A stretch of DNA of 64,000 bases, taken from Haliotis asinina (taxonomy: Eukaryota > Mollusca > Gastropoda > Lepetellida > Haliotidae). The notes beneath the pieces were generated by a model. That model was not told the origin of the DNA, searched no databases, and saw nothing but the letters and a program-made list of their open reading frames with translations. The stretch's first letter is position 1. Each line of letters opens with the position of its first letter. A program made the position numbers and the translations under genes. Of the stretch, positions 23,580 through 33,640 are shown piece by piece. The stretch lies in NCBI RefSeq assembly GCF_037392515.1, contig NC_090295.1:19298001-19362000 (forward strand), written 5' to 3'.

Positions 23580-24536
23580 TTTTATTTTTTTATTTATTTA
23601 TTTATTTATTTATTTATTCAAAATCACGGTCTCACAAGCATTCGATATAGCTGACTCACAAGCATACAGTTTGGAAATGTTTGGGGATGTTTCCACTTGT
23701 TCATATATGCTGTGAAATGTACGCGCATCTTATCCATAACACATAATGTTTACTCTCAGGCGACGCTGTGTCATTGGGCCCTTTCTTTTATGGCTACAAC
23801 CGGAACAGACTGAATTCACAATCGTACACTTACAACAGCACCACCGCCGACGGGAGGCGTCAGAACGTCGTGACTACCGTGACTGAGAGTGACTGTGTAC
23901 CAGTAGTCGTTACCAGGACCACGACAGGAGGCGGAGGTTGGTATGAATGAGTTTAGTTTAACGCAATACTCTGCAATATTCCACCTACATGGCGGAAAGG
24001 CTGTTTGGGAGAACGGAGATGAGCGAGATATTGAGTGAACGGGCAAGCGTGAACTCCCGATTTGAACAGGGCATCAAAAATATCGTTGATCATGTAAACT
24101 TAATCTCGACTTCTGTCAGATTTTGTCGTGTCAGCAAAGTTTACAAAGCGTGGCAGAATCTGTGGTCTTAATATTCGTCAATATTCTTTTCCATCGCATG
24201 TAATTTCAATCATATCATAAGTGTGTGTAGATGCCGCAACGCGTTCAAATGTGAATCATATTTAGAGATATTATAACTTCCTTTTATACCTCTGGTGTTC
24301 AACACAGTATGAAAATCTCCCAAATGCTTTACCTGGCGAAGATCAAATTATTATCAGGCCGTCGTGATATTGCACATATTGCTCAGTGTGACGTGAAAAG
24401 TATACAAGGCAAAGCTGCTGACTGTGAAATATCCTCTTCCTCTTCAGAAGGAAATTCTCTTTACATCGTCGGTTACAACGACTTCTATCCCGGCATCAGG
24501 GACATCACTGTCTTCGACATTCCACCCTACTGCTGA
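19082..24536 (+). CDS. ependymin-related secreted protein, gene 1 (five coding exons)
   Basis: Coding exons 19082-19207, 22325-22435, 23245-23338, 23760-23936 and 24448-24536; all introns are GT-AG, phases 0, 0, 1, 1; total 597 bases, 198 residues. Signal peptide MILQAALLLAGLSLASG, mature start SICC. Ependymin-type features: CC at the mature N-terminus, GTTKVIYDY in exon 2, an ICVP-like CVP at the exon 3 end, PFFYGY in exon 4, FYPGI and a terminal cysteine in exon 5. There are six cysteines. Possible N-glycosylation sites at NSS (exon 1) and NST (exon 4). Known of the family: secreted, calcium- or lipid-binding-type glycoproteins; abalone members are secreted by the mantle. The ATG was chosen by the signal peptide and the paralogue. 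About 55% identical to gene 2 by hand count. The exact role in this animal is not deducible. Confidence 0.93.
20744..20839. repeat. near-perfect palindrome, 31-base arms
   Basis: Arms 20744-20774 and 20809-20839 start gttgttcactggtcc and end with its complement; they share gttgttcactggtc and ggggtccatgggc. The spacer is 34 bases. It lies in intron 1 of ependymin-related gene 1. Probably a small fold-back element. Confidence 0.9.
22593..22856 (+). mobile_element. SINE family A, full length, in intron 2 of ependymin-related gene 1
   Basis: Head acctgtgaaggtctggatag, body, and tail ending actcactcactcc. It lies in sense to the gene. Target duplications are not obvious. Confidence 0.93.
22882..23180 (-). 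mobile_element. SINE family C: tRNA-like head of B, a different body, shared tail
   Basis: Minus orientation. Tail (gtgagtgagtgagttggatt, ttacgtcgcttttaccaatg) at 22882-22930. A middle of about 170 bases unlike families A and B. A tRNA-like head at 23106-23180 with B box (gggaaatcgaaccagg) and A-box region (cgaacgcttcacc). Head and tail match family B; the centre does not. Confidence 0.72.
23541..23620. repeat. (ATTG)n followed by (ATTT)n microsatellite
   Basis: About nine ATTG units, then T-rich ATTT units. In intron 3 of ependymin-related gene 1. Confidence 0.95.
23945..24005 (-). mobile_element. SINE family A tail fragment in intron 4
   Basis: gaatgagtttagtttaacgc, ctgcaatattccacctacat and ggcggaaaggctgt match the minus-orientation tail. 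It begins nine bases after the splice donor of exon 4. Confidence 0.7.
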
Positions 24537-25991
24537 AGCTGATACCGTACGTACTTAGTAAAGATGTTCCGCAATACTTTGCGAACACCAAATTCTTACA
24601 TATCAGACAATATAACATACCAATATCACTCAATAAGAATTAAATAAAAAATACTCACTCGAAGGCATGATGACTAACATTCACATTTCTCACTCTGACT
24701 CAACATTAAATAATAACATTTCACTCAATGAGACCATCAACATCATATACCATCTTTCACCTTCATCTGTACTTCAAGCCTTAAACAGCAAGATATAATC
24801 GAGGATTTCAAATAAATTTGGTTATTTTACTTTGAAATGGCGTCTCTTAATACTCTCACATTTCAATTTAGAACACGTGCAATTTGACTTACACTAATCT
24901 GTTCAGTAAAAATTACATGTACAACGTTTTCACCTAGCTTCTGCCTATATACATGTGTACACCCTCATATATGTAAGCAATTTTGTATGTGCTTGATGAT
25001 GTGATTACCAACACATACGTGGAACTTGAAATGCTTACGCCATATCGCTGCCACTGATGTCAGAATCACATCCAAGGCGTCAACGTTTCACTTCATTTCA
25101 CCAGTCCTGAAAAGGAGCTCCACTGATTGCTAACTTCATTCCACATTGACTGTAAAATACTTCTGTATGCCTACAAGTGTTTCACAAAATTGCTTCCTCT
25201 TACCCGCAACTATTCAACATCTTTCGTCCTCCGAGTCCTCTGAGGTTTACGAAAGCAAAAACTTTTCACAGTTCTAAACATTCAGCCCTCAGCTTTTAGC
25301 AAAAGAACATTCAATTATGCATCAGCACAAACATGGAACTGTCTACCCTGTCTTTCAAGTTAAACATAAAGACCGTTGTCTTCTCCCAGGTTTCCCCTTG
25401 CTACGCACAGAGCATAGAACTGCGAGTAGTGCGCAATAGAAAATGCGTTATTATTGAAATGGGATACAAAGACATAAAAAAGACTATATTATTCCACCAT
25501 AAATCCCATCTTTTTTCATCAAACAGCAGAACAGTGACAGCTAAACGCTGAACTTTCACTCAATGGCACATTCAACATTACACGCTGACAATGACATGGC
25601 AAGGGTGAAGACTTTTATGATTAGACAATTTCTTTCTTGCTGTTTCTTTCTTGCAGTGAATGCGGTGTAGATTCTTACACCGTTATCAAGCAAAAGATGC
25701 TAAACATATGCACAAGGAGAAATATATACATGGCAGGGACACATCATACCAGCTTCTAGAATGCCACTTAAAGAAGTAATGACATGCCAGTAAAATGGTT
25801 TTACTATAATGTTTCGTAAATATTTTGCCAACATTTATTCTGTTTGTTTCCTAATTATGAGTTACTTTCGTTATACTAAAACATTAAAGCCTGTAATTTA
25901 CTAAAATATTAAATGTGCCACTATGGAATTTAAAACGACACCTACGTGGAGTTCCTCAAAAACTACACGAACTTGTTTTCTTCTGTTTCAG
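24537..25991 (+). other. 3'-UTR start and 3'-UTR intron of ependymin-related gene 1
   Basis: Ten bases after the stop, GATACC is followed by donor GTACGT (24547). A polypyrimidine tract and AG acceptor end at 25991. The intron holds scattered cactcaatg/cacattcaacatt words related to the minisatellite in gene 2. The small open frame at 25333-25551 has no support as a gene. Confidence 0.75.
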
Positions 25992-26110
25992 GACAGTCAT
26001 TGTTGAAAGGAAACGGAACCTGCATATGTAGTTATCGAATCAGTGTAAGATTGTCTATCTTGCAAGATGTTCACGATATGATTAATAATAAAACGAATTT
26101 CATATAAAAA
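25992..26110 (+). other. non-coding last exon and polyadenylation signal of ependymin-related gene 1
   Basis: Follows a ttctgtttcag acceptor. AATAAA at 26087-26092. The paralogue has the matching structure at 51626, including attaata near the end, so the exon is supported by conservation of position. Confidence 0.75.
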
Positions 26111-26177
26111 AGTGTCTTAGACTGTATTGACGATAATCCGCAATGTTGCATGTGGGTTATACCGGATTCAGGCTTGG

Positions 26178-26310
26178 AGTGAGTTAGTAAATGTAGTTTT
26201 ACGCCGCTTTTAGCAATATCACGGCGGGGAACCCCCTTGTAAGGAATACAGCCCGGATCTACGGCGTAAAGAGCGGACGATCAAACTTCTTTGCCACACC
26301 ACTGCCCTTA
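26178..26310 (-). mobile_element. SINE family B, degraded
   Basis: Minus orientation: tggagtgagttagtaaatgt, ttacgccgcttttagcaata, tcacggcggggaa, then head remnant cggcgtaaagagcgga. Confidence 0.78.
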
Positions 26311-27419
26311 TGCAGGCTTAGAACTAAGCGACAATTATTTTGTCTCTTTCGTTAAATGTGATGTTTTTTATGTTTTTACTTATGTTTTACTCTTTTAAAG
26401 GAACGGAGATTTGCTTGTGACAAACGATATGACTTCTAACAAAAATTCAAAACCATTCACTTGACAAAACACTAAATCAGTGCCATGTATTTAAGTGAGA
26501 GAGTGGCTTTGTTTTACGCAGCACTAAACAAGACAATGTGTTTAAAAAACTGATTTTAGTGCCCAGCATGTCAAGTGAAGTCTGCGTTGTGCTGCGGGCA
26601 TATGGGGCTTAAATGCCATGAATCTAGGGGACCTAAACAAGTAGAAGAACACATGTCATGACATGCGAAAGAAGAACACATGTATTGGAACCCTGGACGA
26701 GCAACGCAGAGTTATCGTCTTAAGACTTGATATGAAATGGATATAACACTCCGATTATTCTAGGTGATCTGGTAAATGGCATGTGGGCGAGGAAAGCAGT
26801 GCTTGAGCAGTCAAAGGGAGGTAACTGTGGCTTTCCTCTGTTGAAACATGGGCTGACCGCTGCGCATAAGGAACAAGCCACAAACTGTAATACCTGTTCA
26901 GTTTATGACTAATCAGTCAGAGTTAAATAGGGATGGTTTTCTAACTGTGATACTGTTGGGGATAAACAACGAATTAGATTGCTCAGGGTTCGAAGTTACC
27001 CAAGGATCGTCAGAAACCCCTGTGCGAACTCTACACAAGTACACAACGGAACTTATATATATACAAATCCAATCTTTTTCACTGTCCATGACTTTGACTG
27101 CACCCAACAAGTGATATGCAGGTCAGAATATAGCTATTCTGACAGAGGCAATAGGGCCTGTGTGTCTCGGGATGCGTTACTTCCGGTTTCCGGCTCAATT
27201 TGCTGACGTCATCTTGGTATATGCGAGACGGGGCCCACTTTAGTTCCGGTACAAGATTAGCATCGGTAGGTTTTTACAGCTCGGAATGTCCAGACCATCA
27301 TACGCCACGGCCTCAGTACCAAACCATGAGCTGCACTTGGTAGATGGAAAACTGATAAATTATTCCCTGATCAATCTATGAAAGGAATTATGCCGTTTTG
27401 GCAAAAATCCACAACAGGG
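26311..27419. other. intergenic, no gene recognised
   Basis: Small overlapping open frames near 26900-27200 on both strands show no family resemblance. A weak gttttacgcagcact SINE-tail scrap lies near 26510. Confidence 0.45.
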
Positions 27420-27532
27420 TGGGGGACACTCAAAACGGTCTTCACTGATTTTATCCCAAATGCGGGAAATTGAAACCGTGTCCTCAGCGTGACGAGAGGA
27501 TACTTTAACCACAAGGCTAGCCCATTGCACCC
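27420..27532 (-). mobile_element. SINE family B head part
   Basis: Minus orientation: tgcgggaaattgaaaccgtg, cagcgtgacgagaggatact and aaccacaaggctagcccatt correspond to the tRNA-like head. Confidence 0.78.
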
Positions 27533-27824
27533 CATCTACCCCAACTTTGAATAAGTGTTTCCAACATTCACAGGTGGATAATTCTAGTTTGCTCTAAAAA
27601 GAAAATAAAGTTGGAATAAATTCAGTTTATTGTGACGATGGTCTGTTAAGACAATTGGCATTCAAACTGAATGAAGTTTCGTAAAACATTTCAATTCTTA
27701 CCGAAAGTTGGGCACATATTGGCCTGATCAAGACCGCGTGGTCTGTGGTGAACAGATCGATAAAACTCTTCTCTGAGTGTTAACATCACAATGGCCATGG
27801 ACTAACGACCTCGTCCTTAGAGGG

Positions 27825-28254
27825 ACAGTGGGGTAGCTTAATGGTAAAAGCGTCCGCGCGTCACCCTGAAGACACGGGTTCGATTCCCCACAAAGGGCAC
27901 AATGTGTGAAACTCATTCCTGGTGTCCAGACCCGTCCAGAATAGGCCTTCAGCGATCCATACTTGCCATTAAAGGCGAATATGCTTGTCGTGAAAGGCGA
28001 CTAACGGGACTGGGTGGTCAGGTTCGCTGGCTTGGTTGACACATGGCATCAGTTCCCAAAGATCGATACTAATGCTGTTGATCACTGGATTGTCTGGTCC
28101 CGACTCGCTTATTTACAGATCGCCTCCATATAGCTGGAATATTGCTGAGTGCGGCGTAAACTAAACTCACTCACTCACTCACTCCTGGGGTCCACAGCCG
28201 CGGTATTGTTGGAATATTGCTAAAAGCGGCGAAATACCAAATATACTCACTTAT
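27825..28254 (+). mobile_element. SINE family B, split by a family A insertion
   Basis: The tRNA-like head (ggtagcttaatggtaaaagc A box; gggttcgattccccac B box) runs to 27929. The rest of the element (gccgcggtattgttggaata, ttgctaaaagcggcga) resumes at 28196 and ends with an actcactt-type tail. The 254 bases between are a family A copy. Confidence 0.92.
27930..28183 (+). mobile_element. SINE family A nested in SINE family B
   Basis: Complete from acccgtccagaataggcctt to actcactcactcactc. Flanked by cctggtgtccag (27918-27929) and cctggggtccac (28184-28195), a 12-base target duplication with two differences. Confidence 0.93.
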
Positions 28255-28379
28255 AGTTCGACGTATAGCATGTGTGCCTCCGCTTCTGTCAGTTTGAGCA
28301 ACTTTTGCTGATTCGTTACTGCCAGCTATTGCCTGTGTCCTTATGTATTACTGGGACCAAGAAATACGTAAACAATTCA

Positions 28380-28421
28380 GCGTGACAAGCGAACGCTTTA
28401 AAAACTGGGCTACCCCAACGA
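28380..28421 (-). mobile_element. SINE family B head scrap
   Basis: gcgtgacaagcgaacgcttt and actgggctaccccaacg match the outer head in minus orientation. Confidence 0.6.
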
Positions 28422-28561
28422 CCCTTAGGAATATGAACAGATTTATTTATCAAAACATGATATAAACATCCTCAAGCAATCGATCTCATTTCTTTGCCAA
28501 CAAGCCACAAATGTATTCTGTCCTTTGGAAAAGTCACGTGAATAATGTTTCTTTGGTGCTC

Positions 28562-28737
28562 GTGAAGGTTGGGGTTAGAATTGATACTCAAACACCCATG
28601 CTAGTTAAAAGAGGCGAGTAGTCAGACACGGGTGGTCTGACACGCTGACATAGTTGACACTAGATGCCGTTGGTGTTGATCACTGGACTGCCTGATCCAG
28701 AATCGATTATTTACATACTCAAGCCGTATACTGGAGG
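28562..28737 (+). mobile_element. SINE family A, degraded
   Basis: cgtgaaggttggggttagaa, aagaggcgagtagtcagaca, ttgatcactggactgcctga and cgattatttacatact are recognisable. The tail is lost. Confidence 0.75.
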
Positions 28738-29599
28738 GACAAATGGGCCGAAGAACTGATATTGCTACTGATCCGTCCCGCCGTTCAATCATTCAGCTTG
28801 TTAACCATAACACAACAGCCAATACATCACTTCCGGTGTTATGGAAGAGTGTTATCGCTCATTTTCACCAACGTACTTTATGAAATTGCAGATGTTTCAA
28901 ACTGTGCGTTCCGGAATTGATTGCATTATTATCATAATAGGACACTTACAGCGCACATATCCACGCAACTAGTGCTTGCTCAAAGCGCTGGTATTTCCAC
29001 CCGCGATCACTGGATGTCAACTACAAAGGCACATCATATTCCCTTAGGCGTATACAACTCTTGCTGCTTCTAGGTGCACCAAGTTGATTGAGGCTTTCTC
29101 ATTCTAACGAGGTACCCATTCACAGCTGGGGCCAGGACACATGGTTACAATATTTGTCCAGGTTCACTGCACGTTGCTGAACCCGCAACTTGGTGTTTGC
29201 ACTTAGTCACCATCTGGTCATGTACCAACGGATTCATGGATGTGTACTAAACACTAAGGGTTGTGACAAAACAGAGAGAGTCTGCACACAGAGTTGACGC
29301 CAAATGTTTTACACCCGTTAACAGGTGGGCTCGATTCTGACAACTCAGCCTCGCCTATGCCTATCACTTGTCACTTCGCCGAAATTTATTCCAAGGTCAA
29401 AAAGGGAAACCATACTAATTGGGACTTTCTACAACAAGTTTCATATACTGAACCTTAGCTTAGATAACATGCACTGTTGTATTCATAGATGCGCGGCCTC
29501 ATATAATATATAATACGGCCTTTGTAGGAAGCGCGTGTATTAATTTTATTATTATACAGACATTGCCAATATATTCCAACGAGTCATTAAGCCATACCA
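28738..29599. other. no recognised feature
   Basis: Unique-looking sequence without supported genes. Confidence 0.45.
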
Positions 29600-29862
29600 G
29601 AGTGAGTGAGTGAGTTTAGTTTTACACCGCACTCAGCAATATGGCGGCGGTCTGTAAATAATCGAGTGTGGACCAGACAATCCAGTGACCAACAACATGA
29701 GCATCGATCTGCACAATTTGGGAGCCGATGACATGTGTCAACCAAGTCAGCTAGTCTGACCACCCGATCCCGTTAGTCGCCTCTTACGACAAGCACAGTC
29801 GCCTTGTATGGCAGGCATGGGCTGCTGATGGCCTATTCTTCCCGGACCTTCACGGGTCATCA
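29600..29862 (-). mobile_element. SINE family A, nearly full length
   Basis: Minus orientation from gagtgagtgagtgagtttag to ttcccggaccttcacgggt, with a short deletion in the tail. Confidence 0.93.
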
Positions 29863-29863
29863 A

Positions 29864-29974
29864 GCCGAGGATCCGGGTTTGATTACGACATGGGTAAAGT
29901 CCGAGAATCCCAAATCCGGTGTTCTGTTCCTGGAATACTGCGAAATGCGGATCAAAGACGTACTCACTTCGTTA
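29864..29974 (+). mobile_element. SINE family B, partial
   Basis: The B box region (atccgggtttgattacgaca) is followed by tgggtaaagtc, ttcctggaatactgcgaaat and a gtactcact tail. It directly abuts the opposite-strand family A copy. Confidence 0.7.
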
Positions 29975-30845
29975 CGCCGAAGACCCGATTTCGATTTCCC
30001 CCTATCGGTACGGTACCACGAGTGAAGCACACTTCATTCATTTCTTGATTTCTGGAAGATCCTAAAATGCAGAAACTGCTGTCCTTCCTTTTATAGAACA
30101 TTAAATGTCTATATCTGAACATGAAGAGGATTGTACGAATGAAATCCTTTGATATGACGGTAAAATCCAAAACTGTGATGTAAATTATAGAGAGGAACCC
30201 GGAGGAAATGAGGCTTCGGGTTTGTATTTTGTGAGGAGTGATCGCACAATGGATAGCATTGGAGGACTTGCCCCGTTATCTTCAGATATTTTTCAGTCTT
30301 CACACCGTGTACTCGCTGAAACGAATTATAAAAGAATAAAACAAATCAGATGATTTAACTGATCCAACTTCGCACAGATTAATTTAGATTATATACCTTT
30401 TGGGACTTTTGGTTTACAAAAAGTCCGAAAAAGTCTAATAAATAATTTTCAAACATTTGTTATGTTTGGGATTGCAAATATTACAAAAGCAATACACGGC
30501 CAGCTGAAAAGAGCACCTAATGGTAACCAACAGATAGAAGGTTAAGTCAAGTCGTTCCAATGTTTCCGAAATATGGGGTTTTAAAAAATAGAGATAATTG
30601 GAAATCGAAATTAAAATTCTTATAGATAGTTACTTCTCTGAGGAATTCAAATTCATGGTTTATGGGAACCGCTGGGAACCATATAAAATTCAAGTACAAG
30701 TATTTACACAGATGAGCTCTTTCCAGAATAAACCAACGAAATAATGCTCATTGAAAATTATTTCATACACTATATAATCATAATAAACTGAATGATGACA
30801 TAAAGAAACATTATAATTATGAAGAGACAGTAAAATATGCACCAG
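29975..30845. other. no recognised feature
   Basis: AT-rich; no gene or repeat recognised. Confidence 0.45.
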
Positions 30846-31340
30846 TTAAAGATCACATATACTCCAGAGGGTGCAAAGGCATAAATGACTCATTGACATC
30901 GTTATAAATGAAACCCCGTCATTAAAACTGCTCATTTCGATCTTTAATTACCTTAAATCGACCTTTTTGACAACAGTGCACAATTCCCAGCCGCAAACAA
31001 ACTTTCAACCAATCGTCTCCGTGACGTAATAGTAGATACAGATTAGAGGGTCTATGCAGAACTCATCTACATTTCAGGGGGTAAACTATTTCGTTTACAG
31101 GTTTGGACAAACTTGAAATCGCGAAAGCTCTTGTGAAAAATTAAATTACTTTTTAAAGGTCACATATACTCTAATAGGGTACAAATGCAAAAGCAGTTGC
31201 TGACATCGTTATAAATGAAACCCCGTCATTAAAACTGCTCATTTCGATCTTTAATTACCTTACATCGACCTTTTTGTCAACAGTGCACTATTCTCAGCCG
31301 CAAACGAAATTTCAACCAAGGTTGTAATCCGTGTTAGGTT
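30846..31340. repeat. two copies of a TTAAAGRTCACATATACT repeat
   Basis: About 165 bases repeated at 30846-31015 and 31153-31318. Both begin TTAAAG(A/G)TCACATATACTC and share aatgaaaccccgtcattaaa and tttcgatctttaattacctt. The end sequence resembles the termini of the element at 9271-10543. Likely the left ends of TTAA-targeting miniature elements. Confidence 0.75.
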
Positions 31341-31940
31341 GTATAAACCTACACGTTATTTGTCATTACTCACTTGATGCTCAGTTAATGAATTTATAAC
31401 AGGTATAATTAGTGGTAACGCCACTTAGATTACCCCACAAAGGCCCCCATTTGGCATTTCTTTTGTCTGGATCGACCAAAGGATTAACCGATAACACCTG
31501 ATTGATTGATTGGTGTTATGGGGATTTAAATGGATTTGTCAAAAGGTAGTGTTTATGTCTGTACATTTACTAATCTATACTGAATACACTCTGTCGTGTC
31601 TGTGTCTATGTAAAACAACACCCTTCTTTCAAAGGAGTAACCGCCAATACATTGATTGATTGGTCATTATTGGCAAACTAAATAACTTTTTAAAAGGAAT
31701 GACGCACATTATGTAATTAGTTGCCAGGTGTGCTATCTTGGGTGACCAATGAAACTATACAGCAATGTGAAAAACCAAAAACGATACTTCACATTTTCGT
31801 ATATTAGACTGTTAAAAGACACATCACTTGGGAAATCTGCAGATGGATTATATATCACTTAAGTTGTTTCAAAGGCATTTTAGAAGTTGGAGGAATCAAA
31901 CTAAAAGTGCTTTATGGTTCAACTTCTTTATTATACAAGG

Positions 31941-31992
31941 TCACAACGTTTCGAGACAGATTCTAGTCTCTTCTTCAGGTGAGGTGAGGAAA
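31941..31992 (-). ncRNA. hammerhead ribozyme-like motif of the Penelope-like element
   Basis: On the minus strand: ctcac, CTGAAGA, one A, gagac, an 8-base loop, gtctc, GAAACGTT, gtga. This gives the conserved CUGANGA and GAAA blocks, a perfect 5-bp helix II flush with GAAA, a 4-bp helix I (tcac/gtga) and an almost absent helix III. Hammerheads with very short helix III are known from Penelope-like elements. The single extra A beside helix II and the minimal helix III leave activity uncertain. Confidence 0.62.
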
Positions 31993-32075
31993 AAACTGAA
32001 GGGTTGTAGTATATATACACAGAACAGTAGACCGATAACAATGGGTAACAAGATATACAGGTTTGTATTGATTGA

Positions 32076-32168
32076 TGTACAGGCTTCGATTGATGTACAG
32101 GCTTCGATTGATGTACAGGCTTCGATTGATTGATGTACAGGCTTCAACTTATGTACAGGCTTCAACTG
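32076..32168. repeat. 18-bp tandem repeat in the Penelope-like 3' part
   Basis: The unit gatgtacaggcttcgatt occurs about five times, the last two altered. Produces ASIDVQ-type translation artefacts. Confidence 0.9.
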
Positions 32169-33640
32169 ATGTTAACGAGTACTGGTAAAGATGTTTGGAT
32201 AAAGATTAGTCACTGAGGATAAGGTGGTTCCATGCATTGGGTAAGTAAACACCTCCGTCTCTGTTGATTGAGGGCTTGTTCCGCTTGATTGCAATGGCTT
32301 CTAGGAGCTTGCGTTTTTTGAAGTCACTGGCGTTCCTAACTAATGTCCTGGTGTTGTCCCAAACAATCTTGTGATTGGGGTTGTGCATGATGTGTTCACA
32401 TACGGCAGACTTCTGATCCAAATTTTGAAGTGATGTTTTGTGCTCTTTTAACCTGATAGTCAGTGGTCGACCTGTTTCACCAATATATGTCTCTTTACAA
32501 CTACATTGGATCTGGTAGATGCATCCTGCTGGATTGTTGCATTTAGGTGTTGTTGGCCCGCGTCCATTAGCTGATAGTAGCGTTTTGAGGTTGGTGTCGC
32601 TACGGAAGGTGACGTCTATTCCTGTTGTTTTCTTGATGAGACGGCTGATGCGATGACTTATCTGGCCATGGTATGGTATGTTAATTCTGATGGGGGAAGG
32701 GTCTGGTTTAGTTGACTTGGGAGTTTCTTTCAGGGTCTTGGTGATGGTGTTGCTGACTAGATGAGGTGGGTACTCGTTAAGGTCTTGGAAGGTTGGTTTC
32801 GGGTGTTTTAATTCGCTGTGGAGGCTGTCAGGACTGCAGACTGCTTTTGCTCTTCGTGCCAGGGTAGTTTTGGTGAGTGAACGTTACAAACCAAGTAAAT
32901 TTAGCAAGTGAAGAAATTTATCGCGCAGTATTTTCACTTCGACCCCGACCTCGCTTAGGTCATGTTACAGGTTGTGTCATGCAAACTCCTTTTAGTAATG
33001 ATTCAAATACACATTTATGTAGTTTTGATTTTCTAACTTGATGAGAACAAACCACACATAATCTCATTAATTCAAATTGATTTGACTTCACGATTTTCAA
33101 AAATGGCGGCGCCCTGTCTCGGGATGAATGCTATTTTAGTTTGTTTTCATCGACTTACAAAGGGACAATTACATTCTACTGCTAGTAAAATATATATTTT
33201 ATTGATGGACAATAGGATTTTGAATGACATTGCTTATAACATAAAACTTTCACTCTTGGAAGTGAGGTGGAGGTCAATATAACATTGCTTGCAATATAAC
33301 TGTCACTTCGACCCCCACCTTGTGTTATGTTAAAAGTTGTGTCATGCAAAATCCTTTTGGCCAAGATTCAAATGCATATTTAACTACCCATAAAAGTAGT
33401 TTTCATTTTCTAACGTGATGAGAACAAATCATAATCTCAATAATTCTAACGGACTTTAGCCCGTGACTTCACGATTTTCAAAAATGGCGGCGCCCTGTCT
33501 TAGGATGAAGGCTATTTAAGTGTGTTTTCACCTACTTACAAAATCAAAATTACTTTCTACTGGTAGTAAAATATGTATTTTATTGATGGACATTAGGATT
33601 CTACATTACATTGCTTATAACAAAACAATTTCAGTCTTGG

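Larger units (their letters stand above)
31905..32880 (-). mobile_element. Penelope-like retroelement, 5'-truncated
   Basis: The minus strand is open from about 32877 to a stop at 32206 and ends in a GIY-YIG endonuclease: CNNPAGCIYQIQCSCKETYI continuing GETGRPLTIRLKEHK, then LDQKSAVCEHIMHNPNHKIV and KLLEAIAIKRNKPSINRDGG. The order CxxxxGCIYxIxC...YIGET is specific for Penelope-type elements, whose endonuclease nicks the target. Reverse transcriptase is absent, so the copy was truncated on insertion. The 3' non-coding part holds an 18-bp tandem repeat and a hammerhead-like motif. It sits inside a 1,075-bp-type repeat unit. Confidence 0.92.
31692..33640. repeat. diverged copy of the 1,075-bp repeat unit, interrupted by a Penelope-like element
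   Basis: 31692-31850 matches 34288-34450 in the array (gacgcacattatg, attagttgccaggtgtgcta, gactgttaaaaga). After the insertion the match resumes near 32884 (ggttgtgtcatgcaaa). An internal segment of about 370 bases is duplicated (gattttcaaaaatggcggcg at about 33092 and 33472). Confidence 0.7.

Noticed and set aside
26498-26530. Extra SINE tail fragment
   Set aside because: Only gttttacgcagcact matches; too short to support.
27825-27905. tRNA gene (A and B boxes present)
   Set aside because: No complete cloverleaf acceptor stem, and the sequence continues into the family B SINE body. Same reasoning for 13246-13350, 44228, 47796 and 63306.
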